Positions 17,445-25,997 of a stretch of DNA of 64,000 bases are shown here, in pieces (within the stretch, counting starts at the first letter, position 1; each line of letters starts with the position of its first letter). The translations under genes were made by a program, and so were the position numbers. The notes under the pieces are model-generated. The model was not told the DNA's origin. It did no database searches and saw only the letters and a list, made by a program, of their open reading frames with translations. Source of the stretch: Pseudomonas sivasensis (GTDB lineage Bacteria; Pseudomonadota; Gammaproteobacteria; Pseudomonadales; Pseudomonadaceae); NCBI RefSeq assembly GCF_013778505.1, contig NZ_JAAOWU010000009.1, positions 124,001 through 188,000 of the forward strand. Reading direction: 5' to 3'.

Positions 17445-18965
17445 ATGCGTTACGCACACCCCGGTACTGAAGGCGCGATCGTTTCGTTCAAGGCCAAGTA
17501 CGGCAACTACATTGGTGGCGAATTCGTTGCGCCGGTCGACGGCAACTATTTCACCAACACCTCGCCGGTCAACGGCAAACCCATCGCCGAATTCCCGCGC
17601 TCCACTGCCAAAGACATCGACAAGGCCCTCGACGCCGCCCACGCCGCCGCTGACGCCTGGGGCAAGACCTCGGCCCAGGACCGCTCGCTGGTGCTGCTGA
17701 AAATCGCCGACCGCATCGAACAGAACCTCGAACTGCTGGCCATTACCGAAACCTGGGACAACGGCAAAGCCGTGCGTGAAACCCTCAACGCCGATATCCC
17801 GCTGGCCGCCGACCACTTCCGCTACTTTGCCGGCTGCATCCGCGCCCAAGAAGGCACCAGCGCCGAGATCAACGAACACACCGCGTCCTATCACTTCCAC
17901 GAGCCTCTGGGCGTGGTTGGTCAGATCATCCCGTGGAACTTCCCGCTGCTGATGGCCGCCTGGAAACTCGCCCCGGCCCTGGCGGCCGGTAACTGCGTGG
18001 TGCTCAAGCCCGCCGAACAAACCCCGCTGGGCATCAACGTGCTGATGGAAGTCATCGGCGACCTGCTGCCACCGGGCGTGCTGAACGTAGTCCACGGTTT
18101 CGGCAAAGAAGCCGGCGAAGCTCTGGCCACCAGCAAACGCATCGCCAAGATCGCCTTCACCGGCTCCACCCCGGTGGGTTCGCACATCATGCATGCGGCG
18201 GCGGAGAACATTATTCCGTCCACCGTTGAGCTGGGCGGCAAGTCGCCGAACATCTTCTTCGCCGACATCATGAAAGCCGAACCGTCCTTCATCGAGAAAG
18301 CCGCCGAAGGCCTGGTGCTGGCGTTCTTCAACCAGGGCGAGGTGTGCACCTGCCCATCCCGTGCGCTGGTGGAAGAGTCGATCTACGACGACTTCATGAA
18401 AGTGGTGATGAAGAAAATCGAGCAGATCAAACGCGGTGACCCGCTGGACACCGACACCATGGTCGGCGCCCAGGCGTCCGAGCAGCAGTTCGACAAGATC
18501 CTGTCCTACCTGGAAATCGCCAAGGGCGAAGGCGCGCAGTTGCTCACCGGCGGCAAGGTGGAGCAGCTCACCGGCGACATGGCCGGCGGTTATTACATCC
18601 AGCCGACGCTGCTCAAGGGCACCAACGAAATGCGTGTGTTCCAGGAGGAAATCTTCGGCCCAGTGGTGAGCATCACCACCTTTAAGGACGAAGCCGAAGC
18701 CCTGGCCATTGCCAACGACACCGAGTTCGGCCTGGGCGCCGGCGTGTGGACCCGCGACATCAACCGCGCCTACCGCATGGGCCGGGCGATCAAGGCGGGC
18801 CGAGTGTGGACCAACTGCTACCACCTTTACCCGGCGCATGCCGCGTTCGGTGGCTACAAGAAGTCCGGTGTGGGCCGCGAGACACACAAGATGATGTTGG
18901 ACCACTACCAGCAGACCAAGAACTTGCTGGTGAGTTACGACATTAATCCACTGGGCTTCTTCTAA
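17445..18965 (+). CDS. exaC: NAD-dependent acetaldehyde dehydrogenase (ExaC-type)
   Basis: This aldehyde dehydrogenase oxidises acetaldehyde, the product of ethanolamine ammonia-lyase, to acetate. The 506-residue product has the family features: PWNFPL near 163, the nucleotide-binding FTGSTPVG (238-245), the general base Glu262 in VELGGKSPNIF, and the catalytic Cys301 in NQGEVCTC. A GGAG ribosome site precedes the ATG. It is the first gene behind the sigma-54 promoter. The same enzyme type serves ethanol oxidation in P. aeruginosa, so it could have a wider role. Confidence 0.93.
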   Translation: MRYAHPGTEGAIVSFKAKYGNYIGGEFVAPVDGNYFTNTSPVNGKPIAEFPRSTAKDIDKALDAAHAAADAWGKTSAQDRSLVLLKIADRIEQNLELLAITETWDNGKAVRETLNADIPLAADHFRYFAGCIRAQEGTSAEINEHTASYHFHEPLGVVGQIIPWNFPLLMAAWKLAPALAAGNCVVLKPAEQTPLGINVLMEVIGDLLPPGVLNVVHGFGKEAGEALATSKRIAKIAFTGSTPVGSHIMHAAAENIIPSTVELGGKSPNIFFADIMKAEPSFIEKAAEGLVLAFFNQGEVCTCPSRALVEESIYDDFMKVVMKKIEQIKRGDPLDTDTMVGAQASEQQFDKILSYLEIAKGEGAQLLTGGKVEQLTGDMAGGYYIQPTLLKGTNEMRVFQEEIFGPVVSITTFKDEAEALAIANDTEFGLGAGVWTRDINRAYRMGRAIKAGRVWTNCYHLYPAHAAFGGYKKSGVGRETHKMMLDHYQQTKNLLVSYDINPLGFF

Positions 18966-18973
18966 CTAACATC

Positions 18974-19026
18974 CCCTCCCACTTTTGAAACAAGGTCAAT
19001 GATGGGAGGGGGTTTTCCCCTCCCAC
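18974..19026 (+). promoter_or_regulatory. Three-part inverted repeat in exaC-eat intergenic region
   Basis: CCCCTCCCA (18974-18982), TGGGAGGGG (19004-19012) and CCCCTCCCA (19018-19026) are arranged so that the middle part can pair with either neighbour. The second hairpin has a tight loop of about five bases but no following T-run. It may act as an attenuator, a processing site or a 3' stabiliser for exaC mRNA, or it may be a decayed REP element, whose core it resembles. Confidence 0.5.
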
Positions 19027-19083
19027 ACTTAGATCGTCACAAGTACTTGCGAATAGCATTCGGCACACAGAGGCCGAGTTAAA

Positions 19084-19098
19084 AACAATAACAACGAA
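19084..19098 (+). promoter_or_regulatory. Crc/Hfq-type A-rich (CA) motif at the eat translation start
   Basis: AACAATAACAACGAA contains overlapping matches to the AAnAAnAA motif bound by Hfq with Crc in pseudomonads. It lies 12-27 bases before the eat ATG, next to the AAAGG ribosome site. This position is typical of catabolite-repressed transporters, so preferred carbon sources likely block eat translation. Inferred from motif and place only. Confidence 0.62.
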
Positions 19099-19110
19099 AG
19101 GTACTTCTTC

Positions 19111-20544
19111 ATGCCTAGCGAACCGACTGGATCTTCTGTCGACTTCGAAAAAGTCGACTCCCAATACTTCCAACAACGCGAACTTAAAAAAGGCGCCGCC
19201 GGCTGGGTCCTGTTAGTTGGGCTCGGCGTTGCCTACGTTATTTCCGGCGACTACGCCGGCTGGAACTTTGGCCTCGCCCAGGGTGGCTGGGGCGGTATGT
19301 TCCTCGCCACATTGCTGATGGCCACCATGTACCTGTGCATGTGTTTCTCCCTGGCCGAACTGTCTTCGATGATCCCTACCGCTGGCGGTGGCTACGGCTT
19401 TGCCCGCAGTGCCTTCGGGCCTTGGGGCGGTTTTCTCACGGGCACGGCCATTCTGATCGAATACGCCATAGCCCCCGCCGCCATCGCGGTGTTTATCGGC
19501 GCTTACTGCGAGTCGCTGTTCGGCATTGGCGGTTGGATGATCTACTTGGCGTTCTACATCATCTTTATCGGCATCCACATCTTTGGCGTTGGCGAAGCCT
19601 TGAAGCTGATGTTTGTCATCACTGCCATCGCCGCGGTTGCACTGGGCGTGTTCCTGGTGTCGATGGTGCCGCACTTCAACGTCGCCAACTTGCTGGATAT
19701 TCCGGTGACCGAGGCCAAGGGCGCCAGCACCTTCCTGCCGTTTGGCTACGTCGGCGTGTGGGCGGCAATTCCCTACGCGATCTGGTTTTTCCTCGCCGTA
19801 GAAGGCGTGCCGCTGGCCGCCGAAGAAACCAAGAACCCCAAGCGCGACCTGCCTCGTGGCCTGATCGGCGCCATTGTGGTGCTGACCAGCTTTGCCTTGT
19901 CGATCCTGGTGATTGCACCGGGCGGCGCGGGCACTTACGCGTTAATCAAATCCGGAAACCCGCTGGTGGAAGCGCTGGCGTTGTCCTACGGCGGTTCGAC
20001 CTGGATGGGCAGCTTCGTCAACCTGGTTGGCTTGGCCGGACTGATCGCCAGCTTTTTCTCGATTATCTATGCCTATTCGCGGCAGATCTTCGCCTTGTCC
20101 CGTGCCGGCTACCTGCCGCGCAAGCTGTCTGAGACCAACAAGAGCAAGGCACCGGTACTGGCGCTGGTGATCCCCGGCATTATCGGTTTCGGCCTGTCGC
20201 TGACCGGCCAGGGGGATTTGCTGATCCTGGTGGCGGTGTTTGGCGCGACCATTTCCTACGTACTGATGATGGCCGCGCACATCACCCTACGCATCCGTCG
20301 CCCCAAAATGGACCGTCCTTACCGCACGCCGGGTGGCATTTTCACTTCAGGGGTTGCCTTGGTACTCGCCTGCGTGGCCGTCGTTGCGGGCTTTCTGGTG
20401 GATCCACGGGTGGTGATTGGCGCCGCGATCATCTATGGAGTATTAATTGCTTACTTTGCTTTCTACAGCCGGCATCACTTGGTAGCAGGCACGCCCGAAG
20501 AGGAATTCGCGGCGATCCAGGCCGCAGAGGCCGCCTTGCACTAA
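19111..20544 (+). CDS. eat: Ethanolamine permease (APC superfamily)
   Basis: The 477-residue product is an amino acid-polyamine-organocation transporter with about twelve membrane segments, for example WVLLVGLGVAYVISGDYAGWN and AAIPYAIWFFLAVEGVPLAAEE, the latter being the conserved segment of ethanolamine permeases. It probably brings ethanolamine through the inner membrane for EutBC. The cytoplasmic N-terminus is polar (about 30 residues) and the C-terminus is acidic. It lies 145 bases after exaC and 52 bases before eutB, with hairpins on both sides. Confidence 0.92.
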   Translation: MPSEPTGSSVDFEKVDSQYFQQRELKKGAAGWVLLVGLGVAYVISGDYAGWNFGLAQGGWGGMFLATLLMATMYLCMCFSLAELSSMIPTAGGGYGFARSAFGPWGGFLTGTAILIEYAIAPAAIAVFIGAYCESLFGIGGWMIYLAFYIIFIGIHIFGVGEALKLMFVITAIAAVALGVFLVSMVPHFNVANLLDIPVTEAKGASTFLPFGYVGVWAAIPYAIWFFLAVEGVPLAAEETKNPKRDLPRGLIGAIVVLTSFALSILVIAPGGAGTYALIKSGNPLVEALALSYGGSTWMGSFVNLVGLAGLIASFFSIIYAYSRQIFALSRAGYLPRKLSETNKSKAPVLALVIPGIIGFGLSLTGQGDLLILVAVFGATISYVLMMAAHITLRIRRPKMDRPYRTPGGIFTSGVALVLACVAVVAGFLVDPRVVIGAAIIYGVLIAYFAFYSRHHLVAGTPEEEFAAIQAAEAALH

Positions 20545-20557
20545 CTGCCGTAAACCT

Positions 20558-20581
20558 CGACGCGGGCTGCTGCCCGCGTCG
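20558..20581 (+). promoter_or_regulatory. Perfect 10-bp hairpin between eat and eutB
   Basis: CGACGCGGGC (20558-20567) and GCCCGCGTCG (20572-20581) form a GC-rich stem with a TGCT loop. The stem begins 13 bases after the eat stop and ends just before the AAGGAG ribosome site of eutB. There is no T-run, so it is not a standard terminator. It could set the relative level of permease and lyase by blocking exonucleases or weakening eutB initiation. Confidence 0.6.
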
Positions 20582-20596
20582 TCAAGGAGACACTGT

Positions 20597-21991
20597 ATGG
20601 CAAGCTTTTCCCACGCGGTGGGTGCACAAACCTACCGCTTCGACAGCCTCAAGGACGTGATGGCCAAGGCCAGTCCCGCGCGCTCCGGAGACTTTCTCGC
20701 CGGCGTCGCCGCGCAGAACGACGGTGAGCGGGTGGCGGCGCAAATGGCGCTGGCAAATATCCCGTTGAAACACTTCCTCGAAGAAGCGCTGATCCCCTAT
20801 GAAAGCGATGAAGTCACCCGACTGATCATCGACACCCACGACAAGCAGGCTTTCGCCGTTGTCAGTCACCTGACCGTCGGTGGCCTGCGCGACTGGCTGC
20901 TCAGCGACGCTGCCGATGAACATTCCCTACGCGCCTTGGCGCCGGGTCTGACACCGGAAATGGCTGCTGCCGTGTCCAAGATCATGCGCGTGCAGGACTT
21001 GGTACTCGTGGCGCAGAAGATCCGCGTCGTCACTCAGTTTCGCGGCACCATGGGCCTGCGCGGGCGCCTGTCGACCCGCCTGCAACCCAACCACCCGACC
21101 GACGAGCCGGCGGGCATCGCTGCGAGCATTCTCGACGGCCTGTTGTACGGTAACGGCGACGCCATGATCGGCATCAACCCGGCCACCGACAGCATCGCCT
21201 CGATCTGCGCGATGCTGGAGATGCTCGACGCCATTATCCAGCGCTACGAAATCCCCACCCAGGCCTGTGTGCTGACCCACGTCACCACCTCCATCGAAGC
21301 CATCAACCGCGGCGTGCCACTGGATCTGGTGTTCCAGTCGATTGCCGGCACCGAGGCGGCCAACGCCAGTTTCGGCATCAACCTGAATGTGCTGCAGGAA
21401 GGCTACGACGCGGGCTTGAGCTTGAACCGGGGCACTCTGGGCCAAAACCTGATGTATTTCGAAACCGGCCAGGGCAGCGCCTTGTCGGCCAACGCGCATT
21501 TTGGCGTCGACCAGCAAACCTGCGAAACCCGCGCCTATGCCGTGGCACGGCATTTCAAACCGTTTCTGGTAAACACGGTGGTCGGGTTTATCGGCCCCGA
21601 GTACCTGTACAACGGCAAGCAGATCATCCGTGCCGGCCTGGAAGACCACTTCTGCGGCAAATTGCTGGGTGTACCGATGGGTTGCGACATCTGTTACACC
21701 AACCACGCCGAAGCCGACCAGGACGACATGGACACCCTGCTGACCCTGCTGGGCGTGGCCGGGATCAACTTCATCATGGGTATCCCCGGCTCCGACGACA
21801 TCATGCTCAACTACCAGACAACCTCGTTCCACGACGCCTTGTACGCTCGCCAGACGTTGGGTTTAAAGCCGGCACCGGAGTTTGAACAGTGGCTGGCAAA
21901 AATGGGCATTTTTACGCAAGCCGACGGCAAGGTGCGCTTCGGCAACAGCCTGCCACCGGCGTTTCGCCACGCCCTGGCGCAATTGGGATGA
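20597..21991 (+). CDS. eutB: Ethanolamine ammonia-lyase large subunit EutB
   Basis: EutB is the catalytic TIM-barrel subunit that, with EutC and adenosylcobalamin, splits ethanolamine into acetaldehyde and ammonia. The 464-residue product matches the family in length and sequence (for example LNRGTLGQNLMYFETGQGSALS and IMGIPGSDDIMLNYQTTSFHD). The AAGGAG ribosome site is well placed before the ATG. No microcompartment shell genes are present nearby, so this is the unenclosed type of pathway in which acetaldehyde is oxidised by ExaC. No EutA reactivase gene is seen in the cluster. Confidence 0.97.
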   Translation: MASFSHAVGAQTYRFDSLKDVMAKASPARSGDFLAGVAAQNDGERVAAQMALANIPLKHFLEEALIPYESDEVTRLIIDTHDKQAFAVVSHLTVGGLRDWLLSDAADEHSLRALAPGLTPEMAAAVSKIMRVQDLVLVAQKIRVVTQFRGTMGLRGRLSTRLQPNHPTDEPAGIAASILDGLLYGNGDAMIGINPATDSIASICAMLEMLDAIIQRYEIPTQACVLTHVTTSIEAINRGVPLDLVFQSIAGTEAANASFGINLNVLQEGYDAGLSLNRGTLGQNLMYFETGQGSALSANAHFGVDQQTCETRAYAVARHFKPFLVNTVVGFIGPEYLYNGKQIIRAGLEDHFCGKLLGVPMGCDICYTNHAEADQDDMDTLLTLLGVAGINFIMGIPGSDDIMLNYQTTSFHDALYARQTLGLKPAPEFEQWLAKMGIFTQADGKVRFGNSLPPAFRHALAQLG

Positions 21992-22002
21992 AGGAGCCGC
22001 CT

Positions 22003-22821
22003 GTGCAACTCGACCTGCCTGAAAACCCGTGGTTGGAACTGCGGCGCCTGACCCCGGCGCGTATTGCCTTGGGCCGTACCGGTACCAGCATTCCTACCAA
22101 CGCCCAGCTTGATTTCCAATTTGCCCACGCCCAGGCGCGGGACGCGGTGCACCTGCCTTTCGACCATGCAGGCCTTAGCAGTCAACTGGCCGAACGTGGG
22201 CGTGACAGCCTGTTGCTGCACAGCGCCGCAACCGACCGGCATAGCTACTTGCAACGTCCGGATTTGGGGCGGCGCTTGAGCGACGAATCGGCACAGAGCC
22301 TGCGGGATTACGCGGCAGCGCATCCCGGCGGCGTGAACCTGGCGGTCGTGGTGGCTGATGGTCTGTCGGCGCTGGCAGTGCATAAACATACGTTGCCGTT
22401 TCTTACGCGCATGGAAGAACAAACCCACGCCGAAGGGTGGTCCTTGTCGCCGGTGATCCTGGTGGAACAGGGGCGCGTGGCGGTGGCCGACGAAATCGGG
22501 CAACTGCTCGGCGCCAAAATGGTGGTGATCCTCATCGGCGAACGGCCGGGGCTCAGTTCGCCGGACAGTCTGGGGCTGTATTTCACATACAACCCTAAGA
22601 TCGGACTCACCGATGCCTATCGCAATTGCATCTCCAACGTGCGCTTGGAAGGCTTGAGTTACGGGATGGCGGCCCATCGTTTGCTGTATTTGATGAAAGA
22701 GGCGTGTCGCCGGCAGCTCTCGGGGGTAAACCTCAAGGATGAGGCGCAGCTGCAGACCATCGAGTCCGACGACCCGAACCTGATGAAAGGTAATTTCCTG
22801 CTCAGCCCACCGCAGGACTGA
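22003..22821 (+). CDS. eutC: Ethanolamine ammonia-lyase small subunit EutC
   Basis: EutC completes the cobalamin-binding site of ethanolamine ammonia-lyase. The 272-residue product has the typical segments RTGTSIPTNAQLDFQFAHAQARDAVHLPFD, then VVVADGLSALAVHKH and LIGERPGLSSPDSLGLYFTY. I start it at a GTG at 22003 because AAGGAG (21991-21996) lies six bases upstream. The in-frame ATG at 21988, which overlaps the eutB stop, would add five residues and is the alternative. It is the last gene of the ethanolamine operon. Confidence 0.94.
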   Translation: MQLDLPENPWLELRRLTPARIALGRTGTSIPTNAQLDFQFAHAQARDAVHLPFDHAGLSSQLAERGRDSLLLHSAATDRHSYLQRPDLGRRLSDESAQSLRDYAAAHPGGVNLAVVVADGLSALAVHKHTLPFLTRMEEQTHAEGWSLSPVILVEQGRVAVADEIGQLLGAKMVVILIGERPGLSSPDSLGLYFTYNPKIGLTDAYRNCISNVRLEGLSYGMAAHRLLYLMKEACRRQLSGVNLKDEAQLQTIESDDPNLMKGNFLLSPPQD

Positions 22822-22912
22822 TCCCGGCACGATTGCGCTTTTTGGCGTCTTTAGGCAGCATCAATTCACGGCCGCACGTGTGGTCATACCCATTTGGAAG
22901 TTGAGGCCTGGC

Positions 22913-23371
22913 ATGCGGATTACTCAAGCGACCCTGGAACACCTGGACCTGTTGACCCCGCTGTTCGTCAAATACCGCGAGTTTTATGGGGCCCTGCCGT
23001 TCCCGGACTCATCGCGGGCTTTTTTGGAAAAGCGCCTTCGCCGCAAGGAGTCAGTGATTTACCTGGCCTTGGCCGATGATGACGACAAGAAGTTGCTTGG
23101 TTTTTGTCAGTTGTATCCGAGCTTTTCGTCGCTTTCGCTCAAGCGGGTGTGGATCCTCAATGACATCTACGTAGCCGAAGACGCGCGTCGGCAGCTGGTG
23201 GCGGATAACCTGATGCGCACCGCGAAAAAGATGGCCAAAGAGACGCACGCAGTGCGGCTGCGGGTGTCGACCAGCAGTGACAACCAAGTGGCGCAGAAAA
23301 CGTACGAGTCAATCGGGTTTCGTGAAGACACCGAGTTCAAGAACTACACCTTGCCGATCAGCGAAGACTGA
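22913..23371 (+). CDS. GNAT-family N-acetyltransferase
   Basis: The 152-residue product has the GNAT fold: an N-terminal strand-helix (MRITQATLEHLDLLTPLFVKYREFYG), the acetyl-CoA-binding part (LNDIYVAEDARRQLVADNLMRTAKK, a degenerate version of the Q/R-x2-G-x-G/A loop), and a C-terminal QKTYESIGFRED segment. The substrate is unknown. It lies 91 bases after eutC, and the P. aeruginosa relative sits at the same place, but a role in ethanolamine use is not shown. The start at 22913 fits the domain edge; an upstream in-frame codon at 22880 is less likely. Confidence 0.85.
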   Translation: MRITQATLEHLDLLTPLFVKYREFYGALPFPDSSRAFLEKRLRRKESVIYLALADDDDKKLLGFCQLYPSFSSLSLKRVWILNDIYVAEDARRQLVADNLMRTAKKMAKETHAVRLRVSTSSDNQVAQKTYESIGFREDTEFKNYTLPISED

Positions 23372-23394
23372 CTCCCGGACACCGTGGACACCTT

Positions 23395-23481
23395 GTGGGA
23401 GGGGGCTTGCCCCCGATAGCGGTTTGTCAGTCAGACTATTTATAACTGACCCACCGCTTTCGCGAGCAAGCCCGCTCCCAC
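23395..23481. repeat. REPIN (inverted REP pair, right half diverged)
   Basis: GTGGGAGGGGGCTTGC at the left end pairs with GCAAGCCCGCTCCCAC at the right end, with the mismatches giving a slightly decayed element of 87 bases. It fills part of the 300-base non-coding stretch between the acetyltransferase and dedA. The rest of that stretch (23482-23671) shows only a likely -10 box and an untranslated leader. Confidence 0.85.
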
Positions 23482-23561
23482 ATTGATTTCTGGCGATCTT
23501 CAGACCTCACGCCACGACATCCCCCGCTACAAAACCAACACGCTTTTCACCTCTCAATCCG

Positions 23562-23567
23562 TATAAT
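23562..23567 (+). promoter_or_regulatory. Likely -10 box of the dedA-mtfA promoter
   Basis: A perfect TATAAT followed by GCGGACC lies 105 bases upstream of dedA. No convincing -35 is visible at 16-18 bases upstream (CACGCT). The long leader that would result includes a GC-rich inverted repeat (GGCCCGCTGAGCCGGGCC, about 23635-23652) close to the start codon. Confidence 0.4.
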
Positions 23568-23671
23568 GCGGACCTTTCAGGGTTGTAAGAAATGCGGCAT
23601 ACACTTGTAGCCTTATTACCCGAGCTTCCGCACAGGCCCGCTGAGCCGGGCCGTTCACACAGGTGCCATCC

Positions 23672-24328
23672 ATGGATTTCAACCCGCTCGACCTTATCCT
23701 GCATCTCGACGTCTACCTCGACCTGCTGGTAACCAATTACGGTCCGTGGATCTACGCCATTCTGTTTCTGGTCATCTTTTGCGAAACCGGTCTGGTGGTC
23801 ATGCCGTTCCTGCCAGGCGACTCCTTGCTGTTTATCGCCGGAGCCATCGCCGCAGGTGGCGGCATGGACCCGGTATTGCTGGGCGGCCTGTTGATGTTGG
23901 CGGCAATCCTCGGCGACAGCACCAACTACGTAATCGGACGAACAGCTGGAGAACGCCTGTTCAGTAACCCGAACTCGAAGATTTTCCGCCGCGACTATCT
24001 GCAAAAAACCCACGATTTCTACGACAAGCACGGCGGCAAAACCGTGACCCTGGCGCGCTTCCTGCCGATTCTGCGCACCTTTGCGCCGTTCGTGGCCGGC
24101 ATCGCGAGAATGCCCTACCCACGGTTCTTCGGATTCAGCGTGCTGGGCACTATCCTCTGGGTCGGCGGCCTGGTGACCCTGGGCTACTTCTTCGGCAACG
24201 TGCCCTTTATCAAGAAAAACCTGTCGCTGCTGGTGGTGTTCATCATCCTGCTGTCCCTGGTGCCGATGATCATTGGTGTGTTCCGCAGCCGTTTTGGCCG
24301 CACTTCCTCCGAAGCCAAGCCGCAGTAA
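23672..24328 (+). CDS. DedA-family membrane protein
   Basis: The 218-residue product is a single-domain DedA protein of normal length. The family signature is clear: ETGLVVMPFLPGDSLLFIAG, a GDSTNYVIGR segment, and the F/Y-x3-G-x4-x-R-F-P/I-x-R motif in DKHGGKTVTLARFLPILRTFAPFVAG. DedA proteins contribute to proton-motive force, cell division and polyprenyl-phosphate flipping. It is one of two DedA domains in this window; the other is fused to PAP2. The start at ATG 23672 is preferred over a codon three residues upstream. mtfA follows after 6 bases. Confidence 0.93.
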   Translation: MDFNPLDLILHLDVYLDLLVTNYGPWIYAILFLVIFCETGLVVMPFLPGDSLLFIAGAIAAGGGMDPVLLGGLLMLAAILGDSTNYVIGRTAGERLFSNPNSKIFRRDYLQKTHDFYDKHGGKTVTLARFLPILRTFAPFVAGIARMPYPRFFGFSVLGTILWVGGLVTLGYFFGNVPFIKKNLSLLVVFIILLSLVPMIIGVFRSRFGRTSSEAKPQ

Positions 24329-24334
24329 CCTGCG

Positions 24335-25150
24335 ATGTGGTCCCTCAGCGCCTGGCGTCGCCGGCGCCTGCTGGCCAAGCACCCGATTGCCGATGAAACC
24401 TGGCAACGGGTGCGCCACCACCTGACCTTCCTCGACGGTATCAGCGCCGAGCAGGACCAGTGGTTGCGCGAAGCCTGCGTGGTGTTTCTCGCCGAAAAAC
24501 ACCTCACCGCCCTGCCGGGCGTCGAGCTGCACCAGGAACAGCGCCTGCTGCTCGCCGCTCAGGCGCAATTGCCACTGATGAACCTCGGCGACCTCGACTG
24601 GTATCAGGGCTTCCACGAAATCGTTTTGTACCCCGACGACTTCCTGAGCCCCCAGCGCCATCGAGACAGCAGCGGTATCGAACACGAGTGGGACGGCGAA
24701 CACAGCGGTGAAGCCTGGCAGCAAGGCCCGGTAATCCTCGCCTGGCCGGGCGTACTCGCCAGCGGCCAGTGGGAGGGCTACAACCTGGTGATCCACGAAC
24801 TGGCCCACAAACTCGACATGCTCAACGGCGACGCCAACGGCCTACCGCCGCTGCACCACGACATGCGCGTGCAGGAATGGGCCAGCGTGATGCAAAGCGC
24901 TTATGACGATCTCAATCGCCAGTTGGACGCCAACCCGGACGCCGACACCGAGATCGACCCCTACGCCGCAGAAAACCCGGCGGAATTCTTCGCAGTCACC
25001 AGCGAATATTTTTTCAGCGCCCCGGATTTACTGGTCCGCACTTATCCACAGGTGTATGCCCAACTCAGTCGCTTTTATCGCCAAGACCCCTTGGCCCGCC
25101 TGACCCATCTGCAAGCCCACGACCCGCGTTATCAGCCACAAGACGAATGA
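24335..25150 (+). CDS. mtfA: MtfA-family zinc metallopeptidase
   Basis: MtfA is a gluzincin-like zinc peptidase that in E. coli binds the glucose repressor Mlc and so tunes phosphotransferase expression. The 271-residue product has the zinc motif HELAH (154-158) within NLVIHELAHKLDMLNGDANG, and a downstream glutamate in AENPAEFFAVTSEYFF, likely the third zinc ligand. The length is normal. In pseudomonads the target is unknown, since Mlc is not a typical partner there. It is tightly linked to dedA. Confidence 0.9.
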   Translation: MWSLSAWRRRRLLAKHPIADETWQRVRHHLTFLDGISAEQDQWLREACVVFLAEKHLTALPGVELHQEQRLLLAAQAQLPLMNLGDLDWYQGFHEIVLYPDDFLSPQRHRDSSGIEHEWDGEHSGEAWQQGPVILAWPGVLASGQWEGYNLVIHELAHKLDMLNGDANGLPPLHHDMRVQEWASVMQSAYDDLNRQLDANPDADTEIDPYAAENPAEFFAVTSEYFFSAPDLLVRTYPQVYAQLSRFYRQDPLARLTHLQAHDPRYQPQDE

Positions 25151-25192
25151 CCGTACGACGTCTGGCGCATGGCATCGCCGTCAGAATATGCC

Positions 25193-25198
25193 TATAAT
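25193..25198 (+). promoter_or_regulatory. Likely -10 box of the ppa promoter
   Basis: A perfect TATAAT followed by CGCCGCC lies 61 bases before the ppa start, after the end of mtfA. The hexamer 17 bases upstream (TGGCAT, 25170-25175) is a weak -35. The GC-rich discriminator would suit growth-rate control of a housekeeping gene. Confidence 0.5.
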
Positions 25199-25258
25199 CG
25201 CCGCCACTTTTAGGCCAATCCGGCCATGTCATATGGCCAACTACGGGGGCAACGCCCA

Positions 25259-25786
25259 ATGAGCTACAGCAAGATTCCGGCTGGCAAAGACCTGCCGAAC
25301 GACATCTACGTCGCCATCGAGATTCCGGCCAACCACGCGCCGATCAAATACGAAATCGACAAAGACAGCGACTGCCTGTTCGTTGACCGTTTCATGGCCA
25401 CCCCGATGTTCTATCCGGCCAACTACGGTTTCATCCCGAACACCCTGGCTGACGACGGTGATCCCCTCGACGTGCTGGTCGTAACGCCTTACCCGGTCAC
25501 CCCTGGTTCGGTCATCCGCGCACGTCCGGTCGGCATCCTGAACATGACCGACGACGGCGGCGGCGATGCCAAAGTTATCGCAGTCCCACACGACAAGCTG
25601 TCCCAGCTGTATGTGGACGTGAAGGAATACACCGACCTGCCACCACTGCTGCTGGAACAGATCAAGCACTTCTTCGAGAACTACAAAGACCTCGAAAAAG
25701 GCAAGTGGGTGAAGATCGACGGTTGGGGCAACGCAGACGCCGCCCGCGCCGAGATCATGAAGTCGGTTGCAGCCTACAAAGGCTGA
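25259..25786 (+). CDS. ppa: Inorganic pyrophosphatase (family I)
   Basis: This soluble enzyme hydrolyses pyrophosphate and so pulls biosynthetic reactions forward. The 175-residue product has the family I signature DDGDPLDVLV and the acidic metal-binding residues spread as expected, with YGFIPNTLADDGDPLDVLVVTPYPV in the active site. The ATG at 25259 (MSYSKIPAGKDLPND) is the usual start; the extension to 25226 is not supported. A strong terminator follows. Confidence 0.97.
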   Translation: MSYSKIPAGKDLPNDIYVAIEIPANHAPIKYEIDKDSDCLFVDRFMATPMFYPANYGFIPNTLADDGDPLDVLVVTPYPVTPGSVIRARPVGILNMTDDGGGDAKVIAVPHDKLSQLYVDVKEYTDLPPLLLEQIKHFFENYKDLEKGKWVKIDGWGNADAARAEIMKSVAAYKG

Positions 25787-25814
25787 TACCCGCTCTTCAT
25801 TGCCCCGGCAATTA

Positions 25815-25842
25815 AAAAGCCCCGATTATTCGGGGCTTTTTT
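25815..25842 (+). terminator. Rho-independent terminator after ppa
   Basis: An eight-base stem (AAGCCCCG at 25817-25824, CGGGGCTT at 25831-25838) with a six-base ATTATT loop is followed by a T-run. The flanking A and T tracts make it potentially bidirectional. Confidence 0.93.
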
Positions 25843-25997
25843 GTGGGAAAACTAAACAACAAGTTCAAAAATTAGTACACGCTGTTCAACTAAGCGATAC
25901 AACTGAAAGATCAAGCCACAACTAAGCAAAAACCTACAGGCGCAATTCAACGCATGGTTTATTTGATTGGTTTTCTTGGCCAGTAAACTCTGCGTTT

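Noticed and set aside
18966..19083. A fifth REPIN between exaC and eat
   Set aside because: The CCCCTCCCA blocks resemble the REP core but the full core and spacing are absent, so it is listed as an inverted repeat instead.
17445..22821. Ethanolamine microcompartment locus
   Set aside because: No shell, EutA, EutJ or EutD-type genes are present; this is the unenclosed pseudomonad pathway.
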